Below, piece by piece: positions 1 to 9,720 of a stretch of DNA of 41,544 bases. The notes beneath the pieces are model-generated. The model worked only from the letters and a program-made list of their open reading frames with translations, did no database searches and was not told where the DNA came from. How positions within the stretch are numbered: position 1 is the stretch's first letter; the number at the start of each line of letters is the position of its first letter. The DNA lies in NCBI GenBank assembly GCA_021738065.1, contig JAIPCT010000025.1, forward strand, positions 1 through 41,544. The letters are read 5' to 3'. The translations under genes and the position numbers were made by a program. The DNA comes from Burkholderiaceae bacterium (GTDB taxonomy: Bacteria > Pseudomonadota > Gammaproteobacteria > Burkholderiales > Rhodocyclaceae).

Positions 1-1
1 T

Positions 2-436
2 CCTTGGGCTCAAGTCACCGCGATCGACGCTTCAATAGCCGCATTGTCCATGGCGAAAGCCAATGCGGAACGACATGGCGCCGCCTTGCGCCTGCTGCGC
101 AGCGACTGGTTCAGCGAACTGAAAGACGAGCGCTTCGATCTGATCGTCGCCAATCCGCCCTACATCGCCGCTGGCGACCCGCATCTCGCCGCGGGGGATC
201 TGCGCCACGAACCTCCGGCGGCACTGGCCAGCGGCGGCGACGGGCTTGATGCCCTGCGCCAGATCATCGACGCCGTGCCGGCGCATCTGGAATCCGGTGG
301 GCAGCTCTGGCTGGAGCACGGCTACGACCAGGCCGAGGCGGTGCGCGATCTGCTCTTGGCGGCTGGCTTCAACGATATCGGGCAATACCGCGATCTGGCC
401 GGCATCGTGCGGGTAAGCGGCGGACGGGCTACATAA
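2..436 (+). CDS. prmC: Peptide chain release factor N5-glutamine methyltransferase (PrmC/HemK), 3' part
   Basis: The gene enters from the left edge, so its start and the N-terminal helical domain are missing; about 144 C-terminal residues remain. The reading frame is open from base 2 to the TAA at 434-436. It carries the NPPYI motif, which in N5-glutamine methyltransferases binds the target glutamine side chain, followed by GDPHL and by a GGDGLDALRQI segment typical of PrmC. The family uses S-adenosylmethionine to methylate the GGQ glutamine of release factors RF1 and RF2. PrmB, which acts on ribosomal protein L3, shares NPPY, but the segment after the motif fits PrmC better. The gene runs into a bidirectional terminator shared with the converging cytochrome gene. 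Confidence 0.9.
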   Translation, partial: PWAQVTAIDASIAALSMAKANAERHGAALRLLRSDWFSELKDERFDLIVANPPYIAAGDPHLAAGDLRHEPPAALASGGDGLDALRQIIDAVPAHLESGGQLWLEHGYDQAEAVRDLLLAAGFNDIGQYRDLAGIVRVSGGRAT

Positions 437-472
437 TCCCGAGCGGATAGTGTCGCCGTCCGGAACGCGGCC

Positions 473-503
473 AAAAAAAAGCCCGGGAAACCCGGGCTTT
501 TTT
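473..503. terminator. Bidirectional Rho-independent terminator
   Basis: A perfect GC-rich hairpin (GCCCGGG, AAA, CCCGGGC) has an A-run on its left and a T-run on its right. It can therefore stop transcription from prmC on the plus strand and from the cytochrome c4 gene on the minus strand. Confidence 0.9.
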
Positions 504-522
504 CAATCAAATGCGGCGCGGC

Positions 523-1176
523 TCAACGCAGGCCGGCGATGTAGTCGGACACCGCCTTGATCTCGGCGTCGGTCATTTTGATCGCCACCATGCGCATCAT
601 CTTGTTCGGATCGTTGGCGCGGGTGCCATCGCGGAAACCTTTCAGCTGAGCTTCGGTGTATTCGGCGAACTGACCGCTGATGCGCGGGTATTGTGCCGGC
701 ATGCCCGCCCCGGCCGGACCGTGACACGCGGCACATGCCGGCAATCCCTTGGCCTGAACACCGGCTCGATACAGTTTCTGCCCGAATTCAATGCTGTCCC
801 GATTCTTCGCAGCTTCGTTGCTCTGCTTCTGTGCGGCAAAAAAGGTCGCCAGATCGAGCATCTGGCCTTCATCGACGGCGGCGATCATGCCGTTCATGAT
901 CGCGCTCACGCGCCCGGGCTCCTTGCCCTCGGCCGCCTTGAAATCCTTCATTTGTTTGAACAGGTATTCGGGGTGTTGTCCCGCCAGTTTGGGGTTGGCG
1001 GCGAGCGGGCTGTTGCCGTCGGGACCGTGACAGGCGACGCAGACCGTCGAGGCGACCGCCTGGCCGCGTGCGGCATCACCTTTGGGGGCGGCTTTGGCTG
1101 CATCGGCCGCATGGGCGCCGAATACGGTCAAAGCGGCAGTCAAGCCGCACAACAAGGTAGATAGGGAAGGTTTCAT
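523..1176 (-). CDS. Diheme cytochrome c4
   Basis: This 217-residue protein has a Sec signal peptide (cleavage near AHA-AD, residue 23) and two heme-c sites, CVACH at residues 46-50 and CAACH at 148-152. That gives two similar monoheme halves as in cytochrome c4. Methionines in SAIMNGM and NKMMRM are the likely sixth ligands. The family carries electrons in the periplasm between the bc1 complex and terminal oxidases. I chose the ATG at 1176 because GAGGAG lies 8 bases upstream; a TTG two codons earlier sits too close to that site. The gene is divergent from engB, with 116 bases between them. A TACAAT box at 1211-1216 (minus strand) could be a -10, but no convincing -35 accompanies it. Confidence 0.92.
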   Translation of the reverse strand: MKPSLSTLLCGLTAALTVFGAHAADAAKAAPKGDAARGQAVASTVCVACHGPDGNSPLAANPKLAGQHPEYLFKQMKDFKAAEGKEPGRVSAIMNGMIAAVDEGQMLDLATFFAAQKQSNEAAKNRDSIEFGQKLYRAGVQAKGLPACAACHGPAGAGMPAQYPRISGQFAEYTEAQLKGFRDGTRANDPNKMMRMVAIKMTDAEIKAVSDYIAGLR

Positions 1177-1292
1177 GGACAAAACTCCTCGGAAACTCCG
1201 GGATTCGGAAATTGTAAACCTGATATTCTATCCCAGCTCACCCGATTTCTGCAGGTCGGCCCTCCCGCCGACCTGCCTCACGCCTACCGCAC

Positions 1293-1910
1293 ATGCCCCT
1301 ATTTCGCCACGCCACGTTCGAGATTTCCGTCGCCCAGCCCAGCGGGCTGCCTCCACCGAATGGCGCGGAGATCGCTTTTGCCGGTCGCTCGAACTCCGGG
1401 AAATCCAGTGCCATCAACACCTTGGTTGGCCACACCCGACTCGCTTTCGTTTCCAAGACACCCGGTCGGACTCAGTTGATCAACCTGTTCCGTCTGAAAA
1501 ACGGGGCGGCTCTGGTCGATCTGCCGGGTTATGGCTACGCGCAAGTGCCTTTGGCGGTGCGCCTGCAGTGGCAAGGACTGCTCGAGCATTACCTGACCTG
1601 CCGTTCCAACCTGGTCGGTCTGGTGCTGATCATGGATTCGCGCCGCCCGCTGACCGAACTCGACTGGAAAATGATCGGCTGGTTCGGTTCCACGGGGCGA
1701 CCCATTCATTGCCTGCTGACCAAATCGGACAAGCTTGGCCGCCAGGAACAAACAAAAACCCTGCACGAAACCCGTGCGGCACTCGCCAGCTTTGGCGAAC
1801 AGATCACGGTGCAAATGTTTTCCAGCCTGAAAAAAACCGGCATGGACGAAGCGGAAAAGATCATTGGAGACTGGTTGCAGAATGACCAATTGATGCTGCC
1901 AAGCGCTTGA
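1293..1910 (+). CDS. engB: Ribosome biogenesis GTP-binding protein EngB (YihA/YsxC)
   Basis: The 205-residue protein is a small TRAFAC GTPase needed for assembly of the 50S subunit. The G motifs are in order: P-loop GRSNSGKS at residues 31-38, switch-I PGRTQ at 57-61, DLPGYGYA at 76-83 (G3) and TKSDK at 143-147 (G4). Length matches the family. The ATG at 1293 has no clear Shine-Dalgarno site, yet the protein begins where homologues begin, a few residues before the first beta strand. It is divergent from the cytochrome c4 gene, a common arrangement in betaproteobacteria. Confidence 0.95.
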   Translation: MPLFRHATFEISVAQPSGLPPPNGAEIAFAGRSNSGKSSAINTLVGHTRLAFVSKTPGRTQLINLFRLKNGAALVDLPGYGYAQVPLAVRLQWQGLLEHYLTCRSNLVGLVLIMDSRRPLTELDWKMIGWFGSTGRPIHCLLTKSDKLGRQEQTKTLHETRAALASFGEQITVQMFSSLKKTGMDEAEKIIGDWLQNDQLMLPSA

Positions 1911-1929
1911 CGCAGTCGCCAATTTGGTC

Positions 1930-2009
1930 GCCCCCTTTCTTGAATATGCGAAGCATTTCAGAGAAGGCTAACGCCCGCGAAGCGGGGCTTAGCCGCAGCT
2001 AAAGGGGGC
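1930..2009. repeat. Palindromic intergenic element, GGCTAACGCC family (copy 1)
   Basis: The outer arms GCCCCCTTT (1930-1938) and AAAGGGGGC (2001-2009) are perfect 9-bp inverted repeats. Inside them an imperfect hairpin spans 1966-1994, with perfect outer stem GGCTAA/TTAGCC. A related sequence that begins with the same GGCTAACGCC and ends in a similar GCAGC...CTAA segment lies at 7980-8026. It occupies the first part of the 349-base gap between engB and hemB. Its function is unknown; it looks like a small dispersed repeat. Confidence 0.5.
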
Positions 2010-2041
2010 CGCGGAATAAGCCATATAATTCGACCGCAGGA

Positions 2042-2159
2042 CTTTTATTTGGGCCAGGCCAGCAGTCTGGCCCAAATAAAAGCCCCCGACCAAAGGGGAG
2101 AAGGTCGAGGGCAAAACACCTTGATAAATCAAGGTACCCGCTCAGGGAGGTGAAGCGGG
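2042..2159 (+). ncRNA. Four-hairpin structured RNA upstream of hemB (leader or small RNA)
   Basis: Four hairpins follow one another almost without spacers. A: perfect 16-bp stem, arms 2042-2057 and 2067-2082. B: 10-bp stem with one mismatch, 2082-2091 with 2103-2112, loop AAAGGGGAGAA. C: perfect 8-bp stem 2118-2125 with 2128-2135. D: 6-bp stem 2137-2142 with 2154-2159, loop CAGGGAGGTGA. The loops of B and D carry GGGGA and GGGAGG, the kind of exposed GGA that CsrA/RsmA proteins bind and that also resembles a ribosome-binding site. The hemB start codon is 100 bases further on. No terminator follows D, so a hemB 5' leader is more likely than a free RNA. The class is not recognised and the strand is inferred from hemB. 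Confidence 0.45.
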
Positions 2160-2205
2160 AGCCGGCACGAACTCAAGGTCCGCCACCGTCTGCTTACTAT
2201 GATAA

Positions 2206-3270
<1,065 letters not shown>

Positions 3271-3292
3271 TTGCTGCCGGGATTGACGCCAA

Positions 3293-4837
3293 GTGAGGCT
3301 ATCCACGCAGCTTCTGGTTCGAGGCTTCGACGCCTTGATTCGTCGACCAGCATGGTGGCCACTGCTGATCCTGTTCTGGGGGCTGGTCACCTTTGCCTCC
3401 TACGCATGGCACATCCACGAGCTCGAGCGCCACGCTAACACCATGGCGGCCATGCGCGGTCGTCTGGTCTTTGATCTGATCGAGTCGACACGGCTATGGG
3501 CCGCCAAACATGGCGGCGTGTATGCGCCAGTGACAGCAGACTCCCCGCCCAACCCATGGCTGGATAGTGCAGAGAAGAACATTTCCACGCCATCCGGCGT
3601 ACTACTGACGCTGATCAATCCCGCCTACATGACAAGGCAACTCAACGAGTTGATCGCTGCCGGGAGCGACATGCAAGTCCACTTGACCAGCCTCAAACCG
3701 CTCAATCCCGACAATCGGCCGGACTCCTGGGAACGCGAGTCTCTCGATCACTTCGAGACGGATCGGTCCGAGCGGATTTCAATAGTCGGCGCTGGCGCCA
3801 CGGCGAGTTTTCGCTACATGGCTCCCCTAGAAGTGAAACAAGCCTGTCTGACCTGTCACGCCAAGCAGGGATACCGATTGGGCGATGTCCGTGGCGGCAT
3901 CAGTGTTAGCTTCCCCGCCAGCTATATCTACACCATCATCGACGCACAAAAGCGTGACTTCATGGACATTCATGGCGCGGTTTTTGTCCTCTTCGGCTTG
4001 CTGGCATGGGGAAGTTTACTCGTAACCCGGCGCAACCTTCTCTCACTGGAGGAGATACGCAGAGACCTGATCGAGAACGAGAAAATGGCCTCGCTCGGGC
4101 GCATGGTGGCCGGCTTCGCCCATGAGCTGAACACACCCGTCGGGGTTGCCGTCGGCGCCACCTCGCAGTCCCAGGAACTGGTCGCCGAACTGGGCCGCCT
4201 GATTGATCGGGAAGAAGTCAGCGAAGCAGATCTGCGTCAACGATTGAGCCTACTTGGCGACACATCGGCGTTGGCGTTGTCCAATCTACGCCGGGCGGCG
4301 GCCATGGTACAAAGCTTCAAACGCACGGCGGTCGATCAAACTTCAGAGGCCGAGCGCAACTACGATCTGGCCGGAGTCATCGATGACGTCAGTCGGACAC
4401 TGTACGCCAGCTTCAAGAATACCGGGATACGCGTCGAGATTGATTGCCCGCGCGACATCAAGCTTTTCGGTTCGGCCGGCGCGCTGGAACAACTGCTGAC
4501 CAACCTGCTGCAAAACAGCCGCTTGCATGCCTTTGAGGATGGCACGCGTTCCGGCGTGGTGCGCATTCAAGCACGGCTGGAAGAGGACCGCGTTCGCATC
4601 GATTTCAGTGACGACGGTGCGGGCATGGACGCAGACACGCTGGCGCATGCGTTCGAACCGTTCTTTACCACACGCCGTGGCAGCGGTGGCAGCGGACTCG
4701 GACTGTACATCGCCTACAATCTCGCGACCCGGATACTTGGCGGCACCATTTCCTGCAGCAGCCAGCCGGGGCACGGAACCCGGTTCCTGATCGTGTTCCC
4801 TCGCAACTGCCACGAGAAGGATTCAGCGCAATCATGA
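3293..4837 (+). CDS. Sensor histidine kinase with periplasmic heme-c (DUF3365-type) domain
   Basis: The 514-residue protein starts at a GTG. A first membrane helix (about 21-39) is followed by a periplasmic domain of roughly 185 residues that resembles DUF3365 and contains one c-type heme site, CLTCH at 185-189. A second helix lies at about 226-245. The cytoplasmic kinase has the phospho-acceptor histidine H277 in FAHELNTP, an N box near 404-415, DDGAGMD at 440-446, an AFEPFFTTR F box and the glycine box GSGGSGLGL at 463-471. The heme suggests redox or gas sensing; that is inference from the family. Its stop overlaps the next gene's start (ATGA), so it almost certainly signals to that regulator. 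Residues 164-172 are encoded by DNA resembling the window's dispersed repeat. Confidence 0.88.
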   Translation: MRLSTQLLVRGFDALIRRPAWWPLLILFWGLVTFASYAWHIHELERHANTMAAMRGRLVFDLIESTRLWAAKHGGVYAPVTADSPPNPWLDSAEKNISTPSGVLLTLINPAYMTRQLNELIAAGSDMQVHLTSLKPLNPDNRPDSWERESLDHFETDRSERISIVGAGATASFRYMAPLEVKQACLTCHAKQGYRLGDVRGGISVSFPASYIYTIIDAQKRDFMDIHGAVFVLFGLLAWGSLLVTRRNLLSLEEIRRDLIENEKMASLGRMVAGFAHELNTPVGVAVGATSQSQELVAELGRLIDREEVSEADLRQRLSLLGDTSALALSNLRRAAAMVQSFKRTAVDQTSEAERNYDLAGVIDDVSRTLYASFKNTGIRVEIDCPRDIKLFGSAGALEQLLTNLLQNSRLHAFEDGTRSGVVRIQARLEEDRVRIDFSDDGAGMDADTLAHAFEPFFTTRRGSGGSGLGLYIAYNLATRILGGTISCSSQPGHGTRFLIVFPRNCHEKDSAQS

Positions 4838-6390
4838 AGATCCTGCGAAATCTGCCGGAGAATGAACAGGATCAGGCTCCCGCGCCGCGTCTGGAGCCAT
4901 GGCAAGTGCTGGTGGTGGACGACGAGCCTGATGTACGCACTTTGACTATCCTCAACCTACGGGGTTTTGAATTTGCCGGTCGTCCACTGCAAATCATCGA
5001 AGCCGGGTCGGCAGACGATGCGCGGCGGGTGCTGCGTGAACAACCCGGCATCGCACTGGCCCTGATCGACGTGGTCATGGAGACCGATGATGCCGGCCTG
5101 AGACTGGTCGAGTTCATTCGCAATGAACTGCCCAACGACATGATCCGCCTCGTGGTCCGCACCGGCCAGCCGGGGATCGCGCCAGAGCGTTACGTCATCG
5201 ACAACTTCGATATCGACGATTACAAGGACAAAACCGAACTTACTGCACAGAAGCTATATACGACGGTCCGTTCCGCGCTCAAGAGCTATCGTGACCTGCA
5301 AACCATCGAGATCAACCGGGCAGGACTGCACAGGATCCTGGATGTCACTCCGGAACTCTACAGTCTGCATCGCGGCAAGCTCGAGGACTATTTCCGCGGC
5401 CTGCTGCTGCAGGTCATCGGCCTGTGCAATCTCGGTCGTTCAAGCATGATTTCGACAATCGACGGACTAGTGGCGACCCTCGAAGGAAAAGACGTCCGCG
5501 TGCGCGCGGGAACGGGGGATCTGGATGACACTCTCGACAGCGAGTTGCGCCGTCAGGAGATTGCCGACCTTTGCTCTCGCACCATCCTGAACAGCGAGGC
5601 ATCGGAGAAGTTGCGCAGCAGCGCCATGGTCATTCCAATGCGAGTACACGGCGGCGTCCTTGGCTTCATCTATCTCGAGGCGCACGAGAAGCTTTCACCA
5701 ACCGACCGGGAACTGATCCAGATCATGGCCAATCAGTGCGCGGCCGCACTTGATAATTTCTACCTGCATCAAAGCCTTGAGGACTCCTACGACCAAGCGA
5801 TCGATACCTTGGCAGAGGTAGCCGAGTTCAAGGACAGCGCCACCGGAGCCCATATCCATCGCATCGAGGAGTACACCCGCAGACTGGCGCTTGAATTAGG
5901 CCTTGATCACGTCATCGCGGACGCCTACGCCCAGGCAAGCCGATTGCATGACGTCGGCAAGGTGGGCATTGCGGACAACATCCTGCGCAAGCCGGCCGAA
6001 CTCAGTCGGGACGAATACGAAACCATGAAGCGCCACACTCGCATCGGAGACAGCATCTTGCGCCGAAGCCCCTCAATGGCGCTGGCACGAAGCGTGGCGA
6101 GATCTCATCATGAATATTGGAATGGCTGTGGTTATCCGGATGGCCTGCGGGGCGACGAAATTCCGTTCGAAGCGCGCATCGTGGCTGTGGTCGATGTATT
6201 CGATGCCCTGGTCAGCGCGCGTCCATACAAAGAGCCGTGGGATCCTGAAAAAGCGATTCTTCAGCTAACGCAGGAGTCGGGTACCCATTTTGATCCAGGC
6301 ATCGTCACCGCCCTGATTGCGCTCTACCGGCGTGGTGAATTGAGCGACCTGATCGCCAGCATTTACGACGACAAGCCGCACGGCACCTAA
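4834..6390 (+). CDS. Response regulator with DUF3369 and HD-GYP (c-di-GMP phosphodiesterase) domains
   Basis: The 518-residue protein has three parts. Residues 22-150 form a receiver domain with acidic pair D29/D30, phospho-acceptor D79 and a conserved KDKTEL segment. Residues about 160-315 match DUF3369, a GAF-like linker. Residues 320-518 form an HD-GYP domain with HD at 372-373 (LHDVGKVGI), HHE at 425-427 and GYP at 433-435. HD-GYP proteins hydrolyse cyclic di-GMP. The segment HHEYWNGCGYP has Asn where many members have Asp. The gene is coupled to the kinase gene by ATGA overlap and converges on slmA with a 4-base overlap of stop codons. A likely role is switching between motile and surface lifestyles. 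Confidence 0.9.
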   Translation: MKILRNLPENEQDQAPAPRLEPWQVLVVDDEPDVRTLTILNLRGFEFAGRPLQIIEAGSADDARRVLREQPGIALALIDVVMETDDAGLRLVEFIRNELPNDMIRLVVRTGQPGIAPERYVIDNFDIDDYKDKTELTAQKLYTTVRSALKSYRDLQTIEINRAGLHRILDVTPELYSLHRGKLEDYFRGLLLQVIGLCNLGRSSMISTIDGLVATLEGKDVRVRAGTGDLDDTLDSELRRQEIADLCSRTILNSEASEKLRSSAMVIPMRVHGGVLGFIYLEAHEKLSPTDRELIQIMANQCAAALDNFYLHQSLEDSYDQAIDTLAEVAEFKDSATGAHIHRIEEYTRRLALELGLDHVIADAYAQASRLHDVGKVGIADNILRKPAELSRDEYETMKRHTRIGDSILRRSPSMALARSVARSHHEYWNGCGYPDGLRGDEIPFEARIVAVVDVFDALVSARPYKEPWDPEKAILQLTQESGTHFDPGIVTALIALYRRGELSDLIASIYDDKPHGT

Positions 6391-6974
6391 GCACGCAGTA
6401 TCGGCCATTGTGCCGGCCAGTTGGCCAGCGGATCGTCCTTGAAACCGCTTTTGACGAAGCGCTGCCAACGCCCCACGACATAGCAGACCAGCACGTCGGC
6501 GTGTGCGCCAAAATCGTGTTCCGCCGCCAGTGCGCCCTGTGCGGCGGCGACCTTCAGGCATTGCTTGAGCGTGGCGTCGATCCGATCCAGCAACTGGTTG
6601 ATGCGTGCCTGCAGACGCGGGTTCTCGTGCACCAGTGCGTCGCCCACCAGCACCCGGGTCAGGCCCCGGTTCTTCTGCGCGAAGCGCAACAGCGAGGCGA
6701 CGATGGCCTCGGCCTGCTTGAGCCCCGACTCCTCGGCCGCCTCGATCTGGGTAATCACGGAAAACACGCCGCTCTCGATGAACTCGATCAGACCTTCGTA
6801 CATCTGCGCCTTGCTGGCGAAATGACGATACAGCGCAGCCTCGGAAACCTGAAGCTGCTTGGCCAGTAATGCCGTGGTGACCTTTTCCACCGCCGGGCGT
6901 TCCAGCATTTCGGCTATGGTTTGCAGGATCAGGAGTTTTTTCTCGCCAACCTTGGCGGCGCGGGCTTCGTTCAT
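6387..6974 (-). CDS. slmA: Nucleoid occlusion factor SlmA (TetR-like)
   Basis: The 195-residue protein has an N-terminal helix-turn-helix (about residues 28-52, with LLAKQLQVSEAALYRHF) and an all-helical C-terminal half that ends in WPAQWPILRA, matching the SlmA family. SlmA binds specific DNA sites over the chromosome and blocks FtsZ ring assembly there. It could be mistaken for a generic TetR repressor, but the whole length agrees with SlmA. Its stop overlaps that of the converging HD-GYP gene. It lies 18 bases downstream of argB on the same strand, so the two are probably co-transcribed. Confidence 0.88.
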   Translation of the reverse strand: MNEARAAKVGEKKLLILQTIAEMLERPAVEKVTTALLAKQLQVSEAALYRHFASKAQMYEGLIEFIESGVFSVITQIEAAEESGLKQAEAIVASLLRFAQKNRGLTRVLVGDALVHENPRLQARINQLLDRIDATLKQCLKVAAAQGALAAEHDFGAHADVLVCYVVGRWQRFVKSGFKDDPLANWPAQWPILRA

Positions 6975-6992
6975 GGCGGGTTCTACCTGGAT

Positions 6993-7913
<921 letters not shown>

Positions 7914-7979
7914 CTAACGCTCATGGCATCGAGCACCACCTGCGGAAGATGAAACTCGCGAAAACGAAGTATCAGTGGA

Positions 7980-8026
7980 GGCTAACGCCAGCATCATCGG
8001 CGTTAAGCGCAGCAGCCTTAACTAAA
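7980..8026. repeat. Palindromic intergenic element, GGCTAACGCC family (copy 2)
   Basis: It starts with the same GGCTAACGCC as the element before hemB and has a 7-bp hairpin (TAACGCC 7983-7989 with GGCGTTA 7999-8005), followed by GCGCAGCAGCCTTAACTAA. It lies in the 339-base gap between argB and hsp20. The rest of that gap is a C-rich tract (about 8038-8080), the hsp20 terminator, and nothing else I can recognise. Confidence 0.45.
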
Positions 8027-8146
8027 ACCAATGGGGCGCCCGCCCCCCCCTTCCCCCACCCCTCGCGGGGGTTACCAATCGGCGCGCTGCGCGAGTTCAT
8101 CACAGGGGACTCCGAACGAATTGTTTCACGCCAAGTGGGCAGAATG

Positions 8147-8185
8147 AAAACAGGGTGATCCGCCGCGAATCGGCGGATCACCCTG
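8147..8185 (-). terminator. Rho-independent terminator of hsp20
   Basis: A perfect 15-bp inverted repeat (8151-8165 with 8171-8185, 5-base loop) is followed on the minus strand by TTTTC. It starts about 30 bases after the hsp20 stop codon. Confidence 0.85.
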
Positions 8186-8216
8186 GGCGGCCCCGGGCCG
8201 CGACGGGCGGGGAGGC

Positions 8217-8630
8217 TTACTGGATGGTGATCCGGCGCGCCTGGGTCGCGGCCTTTTTCGGCATCACCAGTTCCAGCACGCCGTCGACGTACTTCGCATT
8301 CACCTGGCCTTCGTCGATCTCCTGCGCCAACTGGAAGCTGCGCGATACCTTGCCGACGTAGCGCTCGCTGCGCAGTACGCGCTCGCCTTCCCTGACGTCC
8401 TTTTCTTCACGTCGCTCGGCGCTGATGGAAACCACCGCGCCTTCGATGGCGACATGGATGTCATCCTTCTTCACACCGGGAATCTCGGCGTGAACCAAGT
8501 AGGCGTTTTCCTGTTCCTTGACATCGATTTTCACTGCCGGTGCATCGGCTTGCGATCCGAAATCGACCGGACGGACAAAAAATCCGCGGAAGAAGTCATC
8601 AAGCGGGTCGCGACGAATCAAGTTGCTCAT
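8217..8630 (-). CDS. Small heat shock protein, Hsp20/alpha-crystallin family
   Basis: The 137-residue protein has a short N-terminal arm (DPLDDFFRGFF) and an alpha-crystallin domain from about residue 30 to 125, including the DGVLEL strand typical of the family, then a short tail RRITIQ with the I-x-I anchor. Such proteins are ATP-independent holdases that bind unfolding proteins. AAAGGAG lies 6 bases before the ATG. The gene has its own strong terminator and is monocistronic. I see no convincing heat-shock promoter in the 180 bases upstream. Confidence 0.93.
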   Translation of the reverse strand: MSNLIRRDPLDDFFRGFFVRPVDFGSQADAPAVKIDVKEQENAYLVHAEIPGVKKDDIHVAIEGAVVSISAERREEKDVREGERVLRSERYVGKVSRSFQLAQEIDEGQVNAKYVDGVLELVMPKKAATQARRITIQ

Positions 8631-8809
8631 TTCATTCTCCTTTCGAGTGTGGGTCCAATACCAAGTGAGGCTTTCTCACTACATAGGCGCCCAAAAACGA
8701 ATTTCAAGAGCACTGACAACGGTGGCGGCCCGCGACATCAGGCCTCGCGACCTTCCCGCCGACCGGGATGGCTGGAGAAACGCACGGCATGCGCCGACGA
8801 GGCCGGCCG

Positions 8810-9268
8810 CTAAAGCGGCCGGGCGAGCCCTGGAAAACGGACCGGCAACTCCAGAATGGCATCCCGGTTGCTCCAGGAAAAACAGGCCGCCGCCGCTTCG
8901 CGCCAGGGCAGCCAACGATAGGCCAGGTGCTCGTCGGGTGCGACCGTCACCGTCACCCTGTCGGGAAGGCACAGGCTGAACACATGCTCGGTGTTTTCGG
9001 CGACGCCCGGCGCATAGCGGTCGCGCCATTCGGCAAAAATCTCGAAACGGTGGGTCTGCTTCCAGTCCTGCAGGTCCGCCGTGCCTACCGCGATTCCGGT
9101 TTCCTCCTCGACTTCGCGTCGGGCGGTTTCAAGCAGAGCTTCGTCGTCTTCCTGGCTACCGGTGACCGACTGCCAGAACCCGGGGTGGCGCAAGCGCTCC
9201 AGCAAGAGCACATCCAGCGCCGCCGTGTGAATCACCACCAGCACCGATACGGGTTTCTTGTAGAGCAT
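8810..9268 (-). CDS. nudB: Nudix hydrolase, dihydroneopterin triphosphate diphosphatase type
   Basis: The 152-residue protein starts with MLYKKPVSVLVVI as NudB does and has the Nudix box, Gx5Ex7REVxEExGI, near residues 37-60. NudB removes pyrophosphate from dihydroneopterin triphosphate in folate synthesis. Presence in the aspS cluster supports this, since aspS and nudB are neighbours in Escherichia coli. The ATG at 9268 overlaps the stop of the barstar-like gene (TGATG), so I reject the longer reading upstream. A perfect 8-bp hairpin (8803-8810 with 8815-8822) spans the stop codon, but no T-run follows it. Confidence 0.85.
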   Translation of the reverse strand: MLYKKPVSVLVVIHTAALDVLLLERLRHPGFWQSVTGSQEDDEALLETARREVEEETGIAVGTADLQDWKQTHRFEIFAEWRDRYAPGVAENTEHVFSLCLPDRVTVTVAPDEHLAYRWLPWREAAAACFSWSNRDAILELPVRFPGLARPL

Positions 9269-9720
9269 CAATCCGGCTGGGCAATGGTCGGCAACCAGGC
9301 TATGCCGTCGGCCTGCATGTCGACCAGGCACCAGAAGGGAACGTCATCCTCACGCCAGGTCTGCGCCGCATTCTGGAAGGTCTGCATCAAAGTGACGAAG
9401 TCGCTCTCGGCTCGACCATGGATTCCGTCGCAGTGTTCGAGGATGATCAGGTAGGCGGTGGCCGGCAACCAGCCCATGTCGAGCAGGCAGTCGGTCAGGG
9501 CATCCCAGTTCTGCCCAAACCACTCGGGAAAGCGCAGGTCGCGCGCAATCGCAGCGAGCATGTCGCCCCTGTTGCGCGCGGCGGCAAGATCGACGCGCAA
9601 CACCACACAGTCGGCCGCCGCTGCACCCGCCAACAGCGAGTCGGTGTTGCCGTGCGGCAGGTGATACACCCCGGCGCGGGAGGCGTCGCCGAACAGGGCT
9701 TCGTAATGAGCGGCACTCAT
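9268..9720 (-). CDS. Barstar-like ribonuclease inhibitor
   Basis: The 150-residue protein contains the barstar signature FGQNWDALTDCLLD around residues 68-81, after a hydrophobic strand and a helix. Barstar proteins bind and block extracellular RNases of the barnase type while these are still in the cell. Its start overlaps the stop of the RNase gene (ATGA) and its stop overlaps the nudB start (TGATG), so the three genes are translationally coupled. The N-terminal 35 residues are longer than in Bacillus barstar. The likely role is immunity to the RNase encoded just upstream. Confidence 0.85.
   Translation of the reverse strand: MSAAHYEALFGDASRAGVYHLPHGNTDSLLAGAAAADCVVLRVDLAAARNRGDMLAAIARDLRFPEWFGQNWDALTDCLLDMGWLPATAYLIILEHCDGIHGRAESDFVTLMQTFQNAAQTWREDDVPFWCLVDMQADGIAWLPTIAQPD

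Noticed and set aside
2042-2082. Perfect 16-bp hairpin as an engB terminator
   Set aside because: On either strand the 3' side of the stem is A-rich and no T-run follows, so it does not look like an intrinsic terminator. It is better seen as part of the structured leader.
8041-8160. C-rich tract with possible small ORFs after argB
   Set aside because: The frames have no ribosome-binding site or recognisable sequence, and the composition is skewed.
8803-8822. 8-bp palindrome at the nudB stop as terminator
   Set aside because: No T-run follows on either strand.
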